In this document: in pieces, positions 1-8,735 of the stretch
Layout of the letters: the number at the start of each line of letters is the position of its first letter
How positions within the stretch are numbered: the first letter of the stretch is position 1
Origin: Acidimicrobiia bacterium
GTDB taxonomy: Bacteria; Actinomycetota; Acidimicrobiia; Acidimicrobiales; VFJN01
Assembly (NCBI GenBank): GCA_009694375.1
Contig: SHVB01000011.1
Location: 1-64,000 of the forward strand
Length of the DNA: 64,000 nt
Direction: 5' to 3'
Translations under genes and position numbers: made by a program
Notes under the pieces: generated by a model
Databases searched by the model: none
Seen by the model: only the letters and a program-made list of their open reading frames with translations
What the model was told of the DNA's origin: nothing

Positions 1-231
1 CCGGAGGGGATTCGGGTGAATGCGGTGGCACCGGGGCTGATCCTCACCCGCATGACTGAGGTGATGACCCAGTTCGACGGACTGGCCGATCCCTACCTGG
101 CCCGCACCCCGATGGCCCGCTGGGGAAGCCCGGAGGATGTTCAGCCGGTCGTGGCCTTTCTGGCGTCGTCAGCGGCGGCGTTTGTCACCGGCCAGACCTG
201 GAACGTCGACGGCGGTTACTCGGCCACCTGA
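1..231 (+). CDS. Short-chain dehydrogenase/reductase, 3' part
   Basis: The window opens inside this gene; 76 codons remain before the TGA. They carry the classical SDR segment 'IRVNAVAPGLI' after the catalytic Tyr/Lys strand and the C-terminal 'FVTGQTWNVDGGY' that normally closes the fold and tetramer interface. The Rossmann glycine motif and the Ser-Tyr-Lys catalytic residues lie upstream, outside the window. It is therefore an NAD(P)-dependent oxidoreductase of the FabG-like classical type, substrate unknown. It converges on the oxidoreductase on the opposite strand with a 24-bp gap. Confidence 0.9.
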   Translation, partial: PEGIRVNAVAPGLILTRMTEVMTQFDGLADPYLARTPMARWGSPEDVQPVVAFLASSAAAFVTGQTWNVDGGYSAT

Positions 232-255
232 GAGCGACGCGTCCCGGGGCGTTGG

Positions 256-1080
256 TTACGTGATGGTGGGCAGCACCTGGCGCACGAACGCCTCAACTTG
301 ATTTCGGCCGCCCGCGGGCCAGCCGCACACCAGGTAGCCGTAGCCGGCGTCGCGCCACTTGGCGGCGTGGCGACCAGCGGTGTCGAGGTCGTCGAGCGAT
401 AGTGAGCCGGCCCGCAGAATGGTGGCGGGGTCGCGTCCCGCCGCCGTGGCCAGTTCGTCGATCCGGCGGGAGGCGTCCTGCATGCTGTTCGGCGTGCCGA
501 AGCCGTGCCACACGTCCGCGTAGCGAGCCACCAGGGGCAGGGTGCGCCTCGGTCCGTTGCCGCCGATCCAGATCGGCGGGTGGGGCGCCTGCACCGGGCG
601 GGGGAGCACCTGGGCGTCGCGCAGCGACACGAGCTTGCCGTCGTAGGACACGACCTCGCCGGTCATCAACCGCGTGGTGATCTCCAGCGTGTCCTCGAGC
701 AGGTCGAAGCGCTCGCTCGTGCTCGGGAACGGGATGCCGAGCTCGATGTGCTCCTTGTCGTGCCAGGCCGCGCCCAGCGACAACTCGAGCCGCCCGTGCG
801 ACGCGTGGTCGATGGTGACCATCTGCGTGGCAAAGATCGACGGGTGTCGGTAGGTGACGCCGGTGACGAGCAGCCCCAGCCGGATGCGTGAGGTGAGCCC
901 GCTGAGGGCAGCCAGGGTGGTCACACCATCGAAGGCTTCCCCCGGGCCCTCGCCGTACATGGGCTGGAAGTGGTCGAACCCCCAGGCTCCGTCGAAGCCG
1001 AGATCCTCGGCGAAGCGCACCCGAGACACCACCTCATCCCAGGGCATCCGCTGTTGGGCCACATCGATCCCGAAGCGCAT
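256..1080 (-). CDS. LLM-class F420-type oxidoreductase
   Basis: This 274-residue protein is a luciferase-like monooxygenase (TIM barrel) of the class that in actinobacteria usually uses coenzyme F420. The N-terminus shows the barrel start and 'AEDLGFDGAWGFDHF', where the Asp-His pair sits near the flavin/F420 pocket. The middle has 'LGLLVTGVTYRHPSIFA', and the C-terminal third has 'PIWIGGNGPRRTLPLVARY', the phosphate-binding loop of the family. Length is normal for the short subfamily. A second LLM protein lies at 17040-17837. Cofactor and substrate are inferred from the family only. Confidence 0.85.
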   Translation of the reverse strand: MRFGIDVAQQRMPWDEVVSRVRFAEDLGFDGAWGFDHFQPMYGEGPGEAFDGVTTLAALSGLTSRIRLGLLVTGVTYRHPSIFATQMVTIDHASHGRLELSLGAAWHDKEHIELGIPFPSTSERFDLLEDTLEITTRLMTGEVVSYDGKLVSLRDAQVLPRPVQAPHPPIWIGGNGPRRTLPLVARYADVWHGFGTPNSMQDASRRIDELATAAGRDPATILRAGSLSLDDLDTAGRHAAKWRDAGYGYLVCGWPAGGRNQVEAFVRQVLPTIT

Positions 1081-1221
1081 GGCTCTCAGTGGGTTCCGGT
1101 GACGAGGTACATGAGCCCGACCGTACCCGGTGCCCGCCCCGCCCCCACTCCTGGCCCCGTCGGCCTCCCGGTCATGCGCCTTTGGGAGCCATCCCGGGTG
1201 CGGTTCGGCGAGACTGATCGG

Positions 1222-2280
1222 GTGAACGGAACCGATCTGCTGACCGAGCGACTGCTACGCGTGATTGACGAGGGCCGCCGAAGCGCTACCTACAAGTTGG
1301 CGTTGCTGCTGGCCCTCATCGACGCGGCGGCCCTCTTCCCCGGGGCCAGCACGATTCCCACCCGCGAACTCGCCGCGCTGGTGCTGGCCAGTTATTACCC
1401 GCAAACCCGCATCTATGTCGCCAACGACGGGGTGGAACGAGAACTGCGCCAGATCAACACGAAGGGGTCGCCTCCGTTACGGGCCGCACTCCGGTTGCGC
1501 CTGAAGGGAGACGCTGCCGGTTGTCGCAACATCACCGAAGCCAAGGCGCGGATACCCGAGGAGTACGCGCGCGCGCTGGACGCGGTTGAAGACACTTTTG
1601 TGCGCTATCCGATCCCGCTGCTTCAGAAGGTCGGGACCACGACGATCCCGTTTCTCTACGCCATGGACTGGCCCGAAGGAACCTCGGTGGCCCGCTTGCG
1701 GCGCGAGGGCCGCGATGGCGTGTCCTTCTTGGCGGGAGTGGCCGATCGCCTGGTGGTGCTGGGGCCACTGCTTCGACCGCTGGTGGAGTTGCACTGGACT
1801 CGTGATGTGTCGCGCTGGACCGGCGTTGCCACCGAGGACGACCGCCTACGGGCGCATCTGTTTGGCACGGATCGAGTGGCGATGTCGAGGGTTCTCCGTT
1901 CGGGCCTGGCCGACCTCCAGGACGGGGCGTGCTTCTACTGCGGCGATCGTCTTTCGTCGGTAACACAGGTGGACCACTTCCTGGCCTGGTCACGTTGGCC
2001 GAACGATGCCGTGGAGAACCTGGTGCTGGCCGACACCTGCAATGGGTCCAAGAGCAATCACCTCGCCGCGAGTGAACATCTGGCCCGATGGTCGCAGCGC
2101 CTGGTGGGCCGATCCGAGGGGCTGGCGGATCTGGCCGCGTCGGCCCGCTGGGTGACGGACCCAACCCGCAGCCGGGCACTGATCCGCAGCACTTATGAGC
2201 ACGTACCGGCTGGCACGCCGTTGTGGGTGAGCCGGGGCATCTTCGTAGCGGCAGAGGGCCCTATCGCCATCCCGCTCTAG
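1222..2280 (+). CDS. Stand-alone HNH endonuclease-domain protein
   Basis: 352 residues from the GTG at 1222; an in-frame ATG at 1174 is the alternative start. The frame stays open further upstream, but that part overlaps the preceding oxidoreductase antisense and looks non-coding. The C-terminal half holds an HNH zinc-finger nuclease core around residues 237-275: 'CFYCGDRL', then 'VDHFLAW', then 'ENLVLADTCNGSKSNH', which gives the zinc cysteine pair, the catalytic Asp-His and the HNH Asn/Lys. The N-terminal ~230 residues are helical and match nothing I recognise. No methyltransferase, McrB-like or other restriction partner adjoins it, so a role in defence or repair cannot be assigned. Confidence 0.75.
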   Translation: MNGTDLLTERLLRVIDEGRRSATYKLALLLALIDAAALFPGASTIPTRELAALVLASYYPQTRIYVANDGVERELRQINTKGSPPLRAALRLRLKGDAAGCRNITEAKARIPEEYARALDAVEDTFVRYPIPLLQKVGTTTIPFLYAMDWPEGTSVARLRREGRDGVSFLAGVADRLVVLGPLLRPLVELHWTRDVSRWTGVATEDDRLRAHLFGTDRVAMSRVLRSGLADLQDGACFYCGDRLSSVTQVDHFLAWSRWPNDAVENLVLADTCNGSKSNHLAASEHLARWSQRLVGRSEGLADLAASARWVTDPTRSRALIRSTYEHVPAGTPLWVSRGIFVAAEGPIAIPL

Positions 2281-2339
2281 CGGCGCGACACGCCCCACCG
2301 CTCTCGACGGGTCACCGCTGGTCCACACCTCCGAGCACG

Positions 2340-2724
2340 ATGTGCCGCTTCAACAGCGGTGGTCTAGATCAGACGACCGCCAATGTCTGGACCCACTTCC
2401 AGGGAGTCCTGACCGCCGCACTGGAGCCAATGGAAGAAGACGAACTCCTGTTGATCACGTTGGAGTCCAGGGCGGATGACGATGACGGCGGTCGGGCCTC
2501 TAGCTGCAGGTCGCCGCAAAAAGCGGCCTTTTGTTCCTCAAGGTCTCCAGTAATGACTACCTCAGTGAGAAATACCAGCGCAGTAAGCACCACCAGGAAT
2601 GCCGGTTGGCCCTGGGTCTTTCCTCTCTCGCCCTGATCGCTTCGAGCACGAACGCAGAGCGTCACGCACCGAGGTGGTGAAGGTGGCCAACGATGTTAGT
2701 GGGAAATCATCCGGCACGAGTTGA
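2340..2724 (+). pseudogene. Frameshifted YbjN/TY-chaperone-like gene
   Basis: No single frame is open here, but three plus-strand frames read as one protein. Frame A, from the ATG at 2340, gives 'DQTTANVWTHFQGVLTAAL' and 'DELLLITLESRADDDDGGRA'. Near 2490-2510 the reading moves to a second frame with 'LQVAAKSGLLFLKVSSNDYL'. Near 2625 it moves to a third with 'PDRFEHERRASRTEVVKVAN', ending at the TGA 2722-2724. The pattern (acidic 'LLITLES', then 'LQVAA..GLLFLKVSSNDYL', then 'LALGLSSPD') resembles actinobacterial YbjN-like putative peptide-binding chaperones. Two frameshifts mean a decayed gene or two sequencing errors. A weak hairpin (GCCGC-AAAAA-GCGGC, 2513-2527) lies at the first break. Confidence 0.45.
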
Positions 2725-2843
2725 CCCATGTCCTGCATCCCGCCGCAATTGCTCCGGCGGCACGTTTTCGCTGGTTCCGAGGAGCAAACCGGCTCCGGGG
2801 GGGCCATTGGCGCGCGGCCGCCGGTGTGCGACGGCAGCGGTGG

Positions 2844-3398
2844 TTAGCCCGCCGGTTGGGCCCACTCTTCGATGGCATCGAGGTATCCGGTGGTGGCCCG
2901 GCGTTGGAGCCAACGCGTCACGGGGCCACCCAGCCGCACGAGGAGCATGCCGGGCTTCGACACCGCGTCGATGTGGAACCGCACCACGCCGTCTTCCTGG
3001 GCGACGATGAAGGACTCGTACCCGCACTCGGGGTGGCCCGGCAGCGTGGCGTACACGAATCCGAATGTGGCCGGTTCGTTGATCACCCGCTCGATTCGAC
3101 ATGCCGCCGTCACCCACACGCCCCCTTGACGCGTCACCACGACCACCGTCTCTCCTACGGTGATCCCCACCTCTGCCGGAAACACTTCGACGCCCGAATT
3201 GCGGTGGGCCACCCACTGTTCCAGCCCGGCCCGGCCGCGCTCGAACGCGTCGGGTCCTGCTCCCACCACGCGAGTGCTGCGCTCCTGCCGGAACCCTGGG
3301 GCTGGTTGGTCCGCCACCACGCCGGTGACCGCCATCCCCAGCCGGTTCCGGCGATAGGCATCGATGGCGGCATCATCAGGGCGGCGGAGCGAGAGCAT
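2844..3398 (-). CDS. DUF1990 (UPF0548) family protein
   Basis: A 184-residue soluble protein matching the DUF1990/UPF0548 family. The diagnostic run is 'FGFVYATLPGHPECGYESF', followed by 'VVRFHIDAVSKPG' and 'LVRLGGPVTRWLQRRATTGY' near the C-terminus. The family fold is thought to be START/SRPBCC-like, possibly binding a small hydrophobic ligand; no enzymatic role is established. It is divergent from the cupin gene at 3478, with 79 bp between start codons, so the two may share a promoter region. Confidence 0.85.
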   Translation of the reverse strand: MLSLRRPDDAAIDAYRRNRLGMAVTGVVADQPAPGFRQERSTRVVGAGPDAFERGRAGLEQWVAHRNSGVEVFPAEVGITVGETVVVVTRQGGVWVTAACRIERVINEPATFGFVYATLPGHPECGYESFIVAQEDGVVRFHIDAVSKPGMLLVRLGGPVTRWLQRRATTGYLDAIEEWAQPAG

Positions 3399-3477
3399 GG
3401 CTCCCCAGGCTAGGGCTCCACCCCCGGTACCGGCGATGTCTCTTGCCGAACTTCCGGGTGCCTGAGATAGTTGAGCG

Positions 3478-3828
3478 ATGCGCTATCTCCGTGTGTTCAA
3501 CGACGGTGATACCACCCGATTCTCCGACGAAGACATCACCTTCCACGATGCCGTGTTCGCCCCGCCCGCCCCTCCGCTGGGGGTCTCGGCGGCCTTCCCG
3601 GCCCGGGAGATGTTGTTCATCCAGTTTCCGGCCGGTTGGAGCGATCCGTCGCACCCCTCACCGGCCCGGCAATGGATGGTCGTGCTCTCCGGGCGCGGTG
3701 AGACCACCGCCGGTGATGAGACCCGCTCGTGGCACGCCGGCGACGCCATCCTCCTCGAAGACACCGCCTTCCCGGGCCACGGCACCACCATTCTGGACGA
3801 CACGGTGATCGCGGTCGTCCGCCTCTGA
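3478..3828 (+). CDS. Small cupin-domain protein
   Basis: 116 residues forming one cupin barrel. 'ARQWMVVLSGRGETTAGDE' is the first cupin strand pair, 'WHAGDAILLEDTAFPGHGT' the second, with His residues suited to binding a divalent metal. The usual G(X)5HXH(X)4E motif is degenerate: the first half reads 'PSHPSPARQW'. Catalytic ability is therefore unclear; it may be a small-molecule binding or isomerase-like cupin. No operon partner is evident, as the next gene downstream is the damaged phosphoesterase. Confidence 0.75.
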   Translation: MRYLRVFNDGDTTRFSDEDITFHDAVFAPPAPPLGVSAAFPAREMLFIQFPAGWSDPSHPSPARQWMVVLSGRGETTAGDETRSWHAGDAILLEDTAFPGHGTTILDDTVIAVVRL

Positions 3829-3915
3829 CCCGGCTCGTCGACCGGCCCTACCCACTCCATGCTGGGATTGGGAAGATTTCCCGCCCCTGTCACAGGCCGC
3901 CTCTACGATCCGGGG

Positions 3916-4649
3916 GTGACGCGCTTTGTGCACTCCGCCGATTGGCAACTGGAGATGACCCGCCACCTCCTCTCAGTGGATGCCCAGGCGCGCTTTACGG
4001 CTGCTCGCATCGATGCCATCACCGCCATCGGGCTGCTCGCCGAGGCCGCAGGCTGTTCCTTCGTGGTGATCAGTGGCGACGTGTTCGGGTCCAACCAACT
4101 TGCGCGTCAGGTACTGGTCCGCTCCCTCGATGCGATGAAGGCCACCCCAATGTCGTCTTCTACCTCCTCCCTGGCAGTCACGGCCCGCTCGACGCCGCGT
4201 CGATTTTCCGGTCGGAAACCTTCCTGGCGCACTGTCCCCCCAATGTCGTCACCCTCGATGGCGGCACCGAAATCCCCGTCGCTGAGGGCGTCACCATCGT
4301 GAGTGCACCGTGGCCGAACAAGCGGCCCCTCAGCGATCTCGTCACCGCGGCGGTCGCTCCGCTACGGGCTGATGGCACCCTCCGGGTGGCGGTGGGCCAC
4401 GGGGCCATCGACACGCTTGCGCCCAATCCAAACGACCCGGCCCTCATTGTGCTCGCCGATGTGGAGGCCAGCATCGCCGATGGCCGAATCCACTATGTCG
4501 CCCTCGGTGATCGGCATTCCACTACCGAAGCGGGGGGCACCAAGCGCGTGTGGTACGCCGGCGCTCCCGAGCGGTACAGCGATCTGGGCAACGCCACGGT
4601 CATCCAACTCCCCTCCGGCTCCGTCGCTCTTGCAGAGACCCGCCGGTGA
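3916..4649 (+). pseudogene. SbcD-like metallophosphoesterase, frameshifted
   Basis: The first ~75 codons, from the GTG at 3916, read 'VTRFVHSADWQLEMTR' and 'FVVISGDVFGSNQLARQVL', which are phosphoesterase motifs I and II of the SbcD/Mre11-type DNA-repair nucleases. After 'SLDAMK' (about 4140) the reading moves to another frame and continues with 'PNVVFYLLPGSHGPLDAASI', then 'LRVAVGHGAID' and 'IHYVALGDRHST', and ends at the TGA 4647-4649. The expected motif III is GNHDPLD, so here both the Asn and the metal-binding Asp are replaced (Ser, Gly), each explicable by one A-to-G change. A frameshift plus loss of the catalytic motif argues for real decay. It lies 25 bp before the nuclease-helicase gene, its likely former operon partner. 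Confidence 0.7.
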
Positions 4650-4674
4650 CGACCCCACACCAACCGGAGTCCTG

Positions 4675-7600
4675 ATGGATAACCCCAACGGGATACTGGT
4701 GGTGAACGCCTCTGACCTGGTGGGCCACCTCGCCTGCGGCCACCTCACCGAATTGAACCTCAAGGTCCTCGCCGACTCCCGCCGCGCCCCCCTTCGCGCC
4801 GACCCCGACCTCGACTTGCTGCAACAACGCGGCCTCGCCCACGAAGCCGCCTACCTCGCCCACCTACACGCCGAGGGATTGGGGGTGGTGGAGATCGCCG
4901 AACCCACCCAGAACCCCGACCACCTCGCCGCACTGCGCGAACGCGAGGCCGCCACCGTGGCGGCGATGAGGGACGGCGCCGACGTGGTCTTCCAGGGAAC
5001 CTTCCTCGACGACACCGCAACGGTGGCATGGCGCGGGCACGTCGACTTCCTCCGCCGAGTGGAGCGACCGAGTGATCTCGGCGCGTTCGGCTACGAACCG
5101 GAAGACACCAAACTCGCCCGTCACGTGAAACCTTCCGCGGTCCTGCAGTTGTGCCACTACGCCGAACAGGTGGAACGCATCCAGGGCGTGGCCGCCCAAC
5201 ACATCCATGTGGTGCTCGGTGGCCAGAACCGCGAGACGATTCGCCTCGCCGACGTGGCCGCCTACTACCGAGCCGCCCGGGAGCGGTTTCTGCGGGCACT
5301 GGCGGAAGCCCGGGTCACCTATCCGCTTCCGGTCAGCCATTGCGACGTGTGCCGTTGGATCGAGGTGTGTGAGACGCGTTGGCACACCGACGATCACCTC
5401 TCGGGCGTGGCCGGGCTCCGCAACGAGCAAGCCCGCCGCCTCGAGGCCGCCGGCATCACCACCGGGGCGGCGTTAGCGGCGAGCCCCGTGGGCCTGCGCA
5501 TCGCCGGCATCGGCGTGGGCACCCTGGCCCGATTGCAGCAGCAGGCCCGCCTACAGGCCGCCCGCGTCGAGGGCCAGCCGCCTCCGGTGGAACTGGCGCG
5601 GCCGCTCGAGCCAGCGCGCGGCCTCGCTCTGTTGCCCACTCCCAACCCCGGCGATTTGTACTACGACATCGAAGGCGACCCCTTCGTGGGGCACGGCGGA
5701 ATCGAATACCTCCACGGGATCGCCACGATCCAGAACGATGCCCTCGCGTTCCAACCGTTCTGGGGCCACGACCCCGCCGGAGAACGCCATGCCTTCGAAC
5801 AACTCGTGGACTTCATTGTTGAGCGCCGTCGTCTTTCTCCGAACCTGCACGTGTACCACTACGCCCCCTACGAGATCACCGCTTTGCGCAAGCTGATGGG
5901 CCGGTACGGCACCCGGGAAGCGGAAGTAGACGACCTTTTGCGCGGCAACGTGTTCGTGGACCTCTACCGGGTTGTGCGCCAGGGACTGGTGATCGGCTCG
6001 CCGTCGTATTCGCTGAAGAAACTCGAGCCGCTCTACATGCCCGCCCGCACCGGGGCGATCACGAACGCGGGCTCGAGCATCGTCGAGTACGAACGCTGGC
6101 TCCAGACCGGCGATCAGCAGATCCTCGACAACATCGAGGCCTACAACCGCGACGATGTGGAATCCACGTGGCTTCTGCACCGTTGGCTGGAAGCCCGCCG
6201 CGCCGAGGCCGTGGCGGGCGGCGACACGCTCGAACACCTCGAGATTCAGGAACAACACCAACCCGACGACGCCGGTGACCCCCGTGCTCGCGATGCGGAA
6301 GCCACCACCGCCCAACTCATCGACCAACTGCTCGACGGCATTGCCGATCCGCCCCGCAGCGGCACGGCGGCCACCGCCGTCACCAGTGATGTCACCGTGG
6401 CTGATCGGGCGGCCCGCGGGCTGATGGCGCACCTGTTGCGGTGGCACCAGCGCGAGGCCAAGCCCGCTTGGTGGAACTATTTCGATCGCGTGCAGTACAG
6501 CGACGACGCCGACCTGCGGGCCGACACCGAAGCCATCGCCGGGCTCACGGTGGTGGGCTCACCGCAACACGATGGGCAGTCGTTCATCTGGACCTACAAG
6601 TTCGACGCCGATCAGGAGCACAAACTCGACGTCGGCTCGGCGGTCCTGGATCCCGAGGTGGAGCGCCAAAACATGAGCTCGGTCGTACGGGTGCCGGGCC
6701 CGGGGAGGCTCGTGTCGCTGGATTCAGTCGACGGGCTGCTGTGCCTCCGACGCGGCGTGAACTCCATCGCTCCCCATCCCCGGGCCCTGATCCCCGGCAA
6801 GCCGATCTCTACCAATGAGCAACGAGCCTCGTTGCAGCGAGTGGCCGTTGCGCTGCTCAACCACGGTGTCCACGGCCCCGGTCCCGTGGCCGCCGGTCGG
6901 CGGCTTCTCGGTCGCCTCGCGCCCCGCATCGAGCGCCAACCGCCCGCCCAGGCCCTTCGCGCCGTCGGTGAGTCCGCCGAGGATGCCGCCGTTCGGCTGG
7001 TGGCTGGCCTAGATCAATCCCACCTGCCGATCCAGGGGCCGCCCGGCGCCGGTAAAACCTTCACCGCCGCCCAGGCTGTCGTGGCGCTCGTGGCAGCAGG
7101 CCGGACGGTGGGGATCACCGCCCACAGCCACAGCGTGATCAGTCACCTCCTCGACCGTGTGATGGATGAGGCCGCCGAACAGGGCATCAAGGTGCGGGCG
7201 ATGCAGCGCACGACAAACGGTGCCATTCGCTCCACCAGAGACGGCGTCATCGCCGCCTTCCACATCGCCGATGTGGAGCAGGCACTGGCGGCCGAAACCG
7301 TGGATGTGGTGGCCGGTACCGGCTGGCTGTTCGCTCGCCAGGCAATGGCCAACTCGGTCCACACGCTGGTGGTCGACGAAGCCGGCCAACTATCACTGGC
7401 GAATGTGATCGCCGTGGCGCCTGCCGCCGAAAACCTCGTGCTGGTGGGCGACCCCTGCCAACTGGCCCAGCCCTCCCAGGGCGTGCACCCGCTCGGCGCC
7501 GAGGCTTCGGGCCTGGATCACCTCCTGGCGGGCGAGGCCACCGTTCCCGAGCATCTCGGACTCTTCCTCGACCGCACCTGGCGTCTCCATCCCGGCATTT

Positions 7601-8196
7601 GCACCTTCATCTCCGAACAGTTCTACGACCAGCGCCTGGCGCCCAAGGATCACTGTGCCACCCGTTCAGTCGACGACGGCCCCGTAGTGGGCGGCACCGG
7701 TCTCCGCTGGGCACCAGTAGGGCACGAAGGCAACCGTGTCTCCGCCCCGGATGAAGCCGTTGCCGTGGCCCGCATCGTGGGGGAACTCCTGGGGCGCCCC
7801 TGGACCGACGAGCACGGCACCCGCCAACCCCTCACGCTGACCGACATCCTGGTGGTGGCCCCCTACAACGCTCAGGTCCGACTTCTTAGTCACACGCTCC
7901 CCCCCGGGGCGCGAGTGGGCACGGTCGACCGCTTCCAAGGCCAGGAAGCCGCCGTGGTGGTGGTGTCTCTCACGGCGTCGAGCGCCCAGGCCGTGCCCCG
8001 CGGCATGGAATTCCTCTATTCGCGGCACCGGATCAACGTGGCCGTGTCTCGGGCCCAAGCGCTCTGCATCATGGTGGGCAGCCCGGCCCTGCTCGCCGCG
8101 CCGTGCCGTAGCCTGGAACAGATGCGCCTGGTGAATGCCCTGTGCCGCTACGTCGAACTGGCCGAGGAGATTTCTCTCCCCCCGGCACCGATCTGA
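4675..8196 (+). CDS. TM0106-type RecB/Cas4-like nuclease fused to SF1 helicase
   Basis: 1173 residues; the ATG at 4675 has a GGAG about 7 bp upstream. Residues 1-240 are Cas4/RecB-like: Cys21 in 'HLACGHL', 'RGHVDFL', 'EPEDTKLA' (Asp and Lys of the PD-(D/E)XK core), and a cysteine set Cys223-X2-Cys226-X5-Cys232 suited to a 4Fe-4S cluster. From ~325 comes an RNase H-like exonuclease: 'YYDIEGDPF', 'HVYHYAPYE' and 'AYNRDDVES' (DEDD motifs). The C-terminal third is a Dna2/Nam7-type SF1 helicase with Walker A 'GPPGAGKT' (~788-795), 'VVDEAGQLS', 'GDPCQLAQPSQG', 'TVDRFQGQEA' and 'INVAVSRAQ'. It probably processes DNA ends during repair; the exact substrate is not known for the family. Confidence 0.88.
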   Translation: MDNPNGILVVNASDLVGHLACGHLTELNLKVLADSRRAPLRADPDLDLLQQRGLAHEAAYLAHLHAEGLGVVEIAEPTQNPDHLAALREREAATVAAMRDGADVVFQGTFLDDTATVAWRGHVDFLRRVERPSDLGAFGYEPEDTKLARHVKPSAVLQLCHYAEQVERIQGVAAQHIHVVLGGQNRETIRLADVAAYYRAARERFLRALAEARVTYPLPVSHCDVCRWIEVCETRWHTDDHLSGVAGLRNEQARRLEAAGITTGAALAASPVGLRIAGIGVGTLARLQQQARLQAARVEGQPPPVELARPLEPARGLALLPTPNPGDLYYDIEGDPFVGHGGIEYLHGIATIQNDALAFQPFWGHDPAGERHAFEQLVDFIVERRRLSPNLHVYHYAPYEITALRKLMGRYGTREAEVDDLLRGNVFVDLYRVVRQGLVIGSPSYSLKKLEPLYMPARTGAITNAGSSIVEYERWLQTGDQQILDNIEAYNRDDVESTWLLHRWLEARRAEAVAGGDTLEHLEIQEQHQPDDAGDPRARDAEATTAQLIDQLLDGIADPPRSGTAATAVTSDVTVADRAARGLMAHLLRWHQREAKPAWWNYFDRVQYSDDADLRADTEAIAGLTVVGSPQHDGQSFIWTYKFDADQEHKLDVGSAVLDPEVERQNMSSVVRVPGPGRLVSLDSVDGLLCLRRGVNSIAPHPRALIPGKPISTNEQRASLQRVAVALLNHGVHGPGPVAAGRRLLGRLAPRIERQPPAQALRAVGESAEDAAVRLVAGLDQSHLPIQGPPGAGKTFTAAQAVVALVAAGRTVGITAHSHSVISHLLDRVMDEAAEQGIKVRAMQRTTNGAIRSTRDGVIAAFHIADVEQALAAETVDVVAGTGWLFARQAMANSVHTLVVDEAGQLSLANVIAVAPAAENLVLVGDPCQLAQPSQGVHPLGAEASGLDHLLAGEATVPEHLGLFLDRTWRLHPGICTFISEQFYDQRLAPKDHCATRSVDDGPVVGGTGLRWAPVGHEGNRVSAPDEAVAVARIVGELLGRPWTDEHGTRQPLTLTDILVVAPYNAQVRLLSHTLPPGARVGTVDRFQGQEAAVVVVSLTASSAQAVPRGMEFLYSRHRINVAVSRAQALCIMVGSPALLAAPCRSLEQMRLVNALCRYVELAEEISLPPAPI

Positions 8197-8291
8197 ACCG
8201 CCGGCGAACCTTGGCCGCTCACCCACGCGCTCAAACGGAACCCGGCGTAGGGTGGCCGAGTCAGGTTTCTCTGCAAAAGGTGGGCTGGGCA

Positions 8292-8726
8292 ATGTCGAAG
8301 CGCGTGATCCTGGGGCCCGAGGAACGTCCTGAGTCGCTAAAGATCGGTGGGTTCACCGTTGCCGTGCTCGCCAGCGGCCACGATACGCAAGGCTACGAAA
8401 TGTTCCATACCGAGGGCCCGGCTGGCACCGGTCCCAGCCCGCACTCGCATCCCTGGGACGAGACGTTCTATGTCCTCAACGGCCCGGTTACCTTCGGGGT
8501 AGGCCAGGAGGAGATCGTGGCGGAGTCGGGAACGTTCCTCAACGTGCCCGGCGATGCCATTCATTGGTATCGGTTTGGTCCGGAGACAGGGTCGTTCGTA
8601 TCGGTCACTTCCGGAACATCTGCCGCGCCGATGTATCGGGATCTGGCCGCCATCGAATCGCCGGATAAAAGTCTCTACATTGAAACGGCGGCTCGTCACG
8701 GACAAACCCGGCGCGAAGACGGCTGA
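8292..8726 (+). CDS. Cupin-domain protein
   Basis: 144 residues from the ATG at 8292, with AAAGG about 11 bp upstream. It has a canonical single cupin: 'GPSPHSHPWDETFYVLNG' supplies the HxH(X)4E metal site and 'FLNVPGDAIHWYRFG' the second motif with its His. This is the layout of small quercetinase-like or regulator-like cupins. Substrate unknown. It starts 95 bp after the helicase gene and converges on the HNH/excalibur gene with a 9-bp gap. Confidence 0.85.
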   Translation: MSKRVILGPEERPESLKIGGFTVAVLASGHDTQGYEMFHTEGPAGTGPSPHSHPWDETFYVLNGPVTFGVGQEEIVAESGTFLNVPGDAIHWYRFGPETGSFVSVTSGTSAAPMYRDLAAIESPDKSLYIETAARHGQTRREDG

Positions 8727-8735
8727 TCGGCGGGG

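Noticed and set aside
2369-2665. 98-residue minus-strand frame with one hydrophobic stretch, a possible small membrane protein
   Set aside because: The plus strand of the same bases reads as pieces of one YbjN-like protein, which explains the sequence better.
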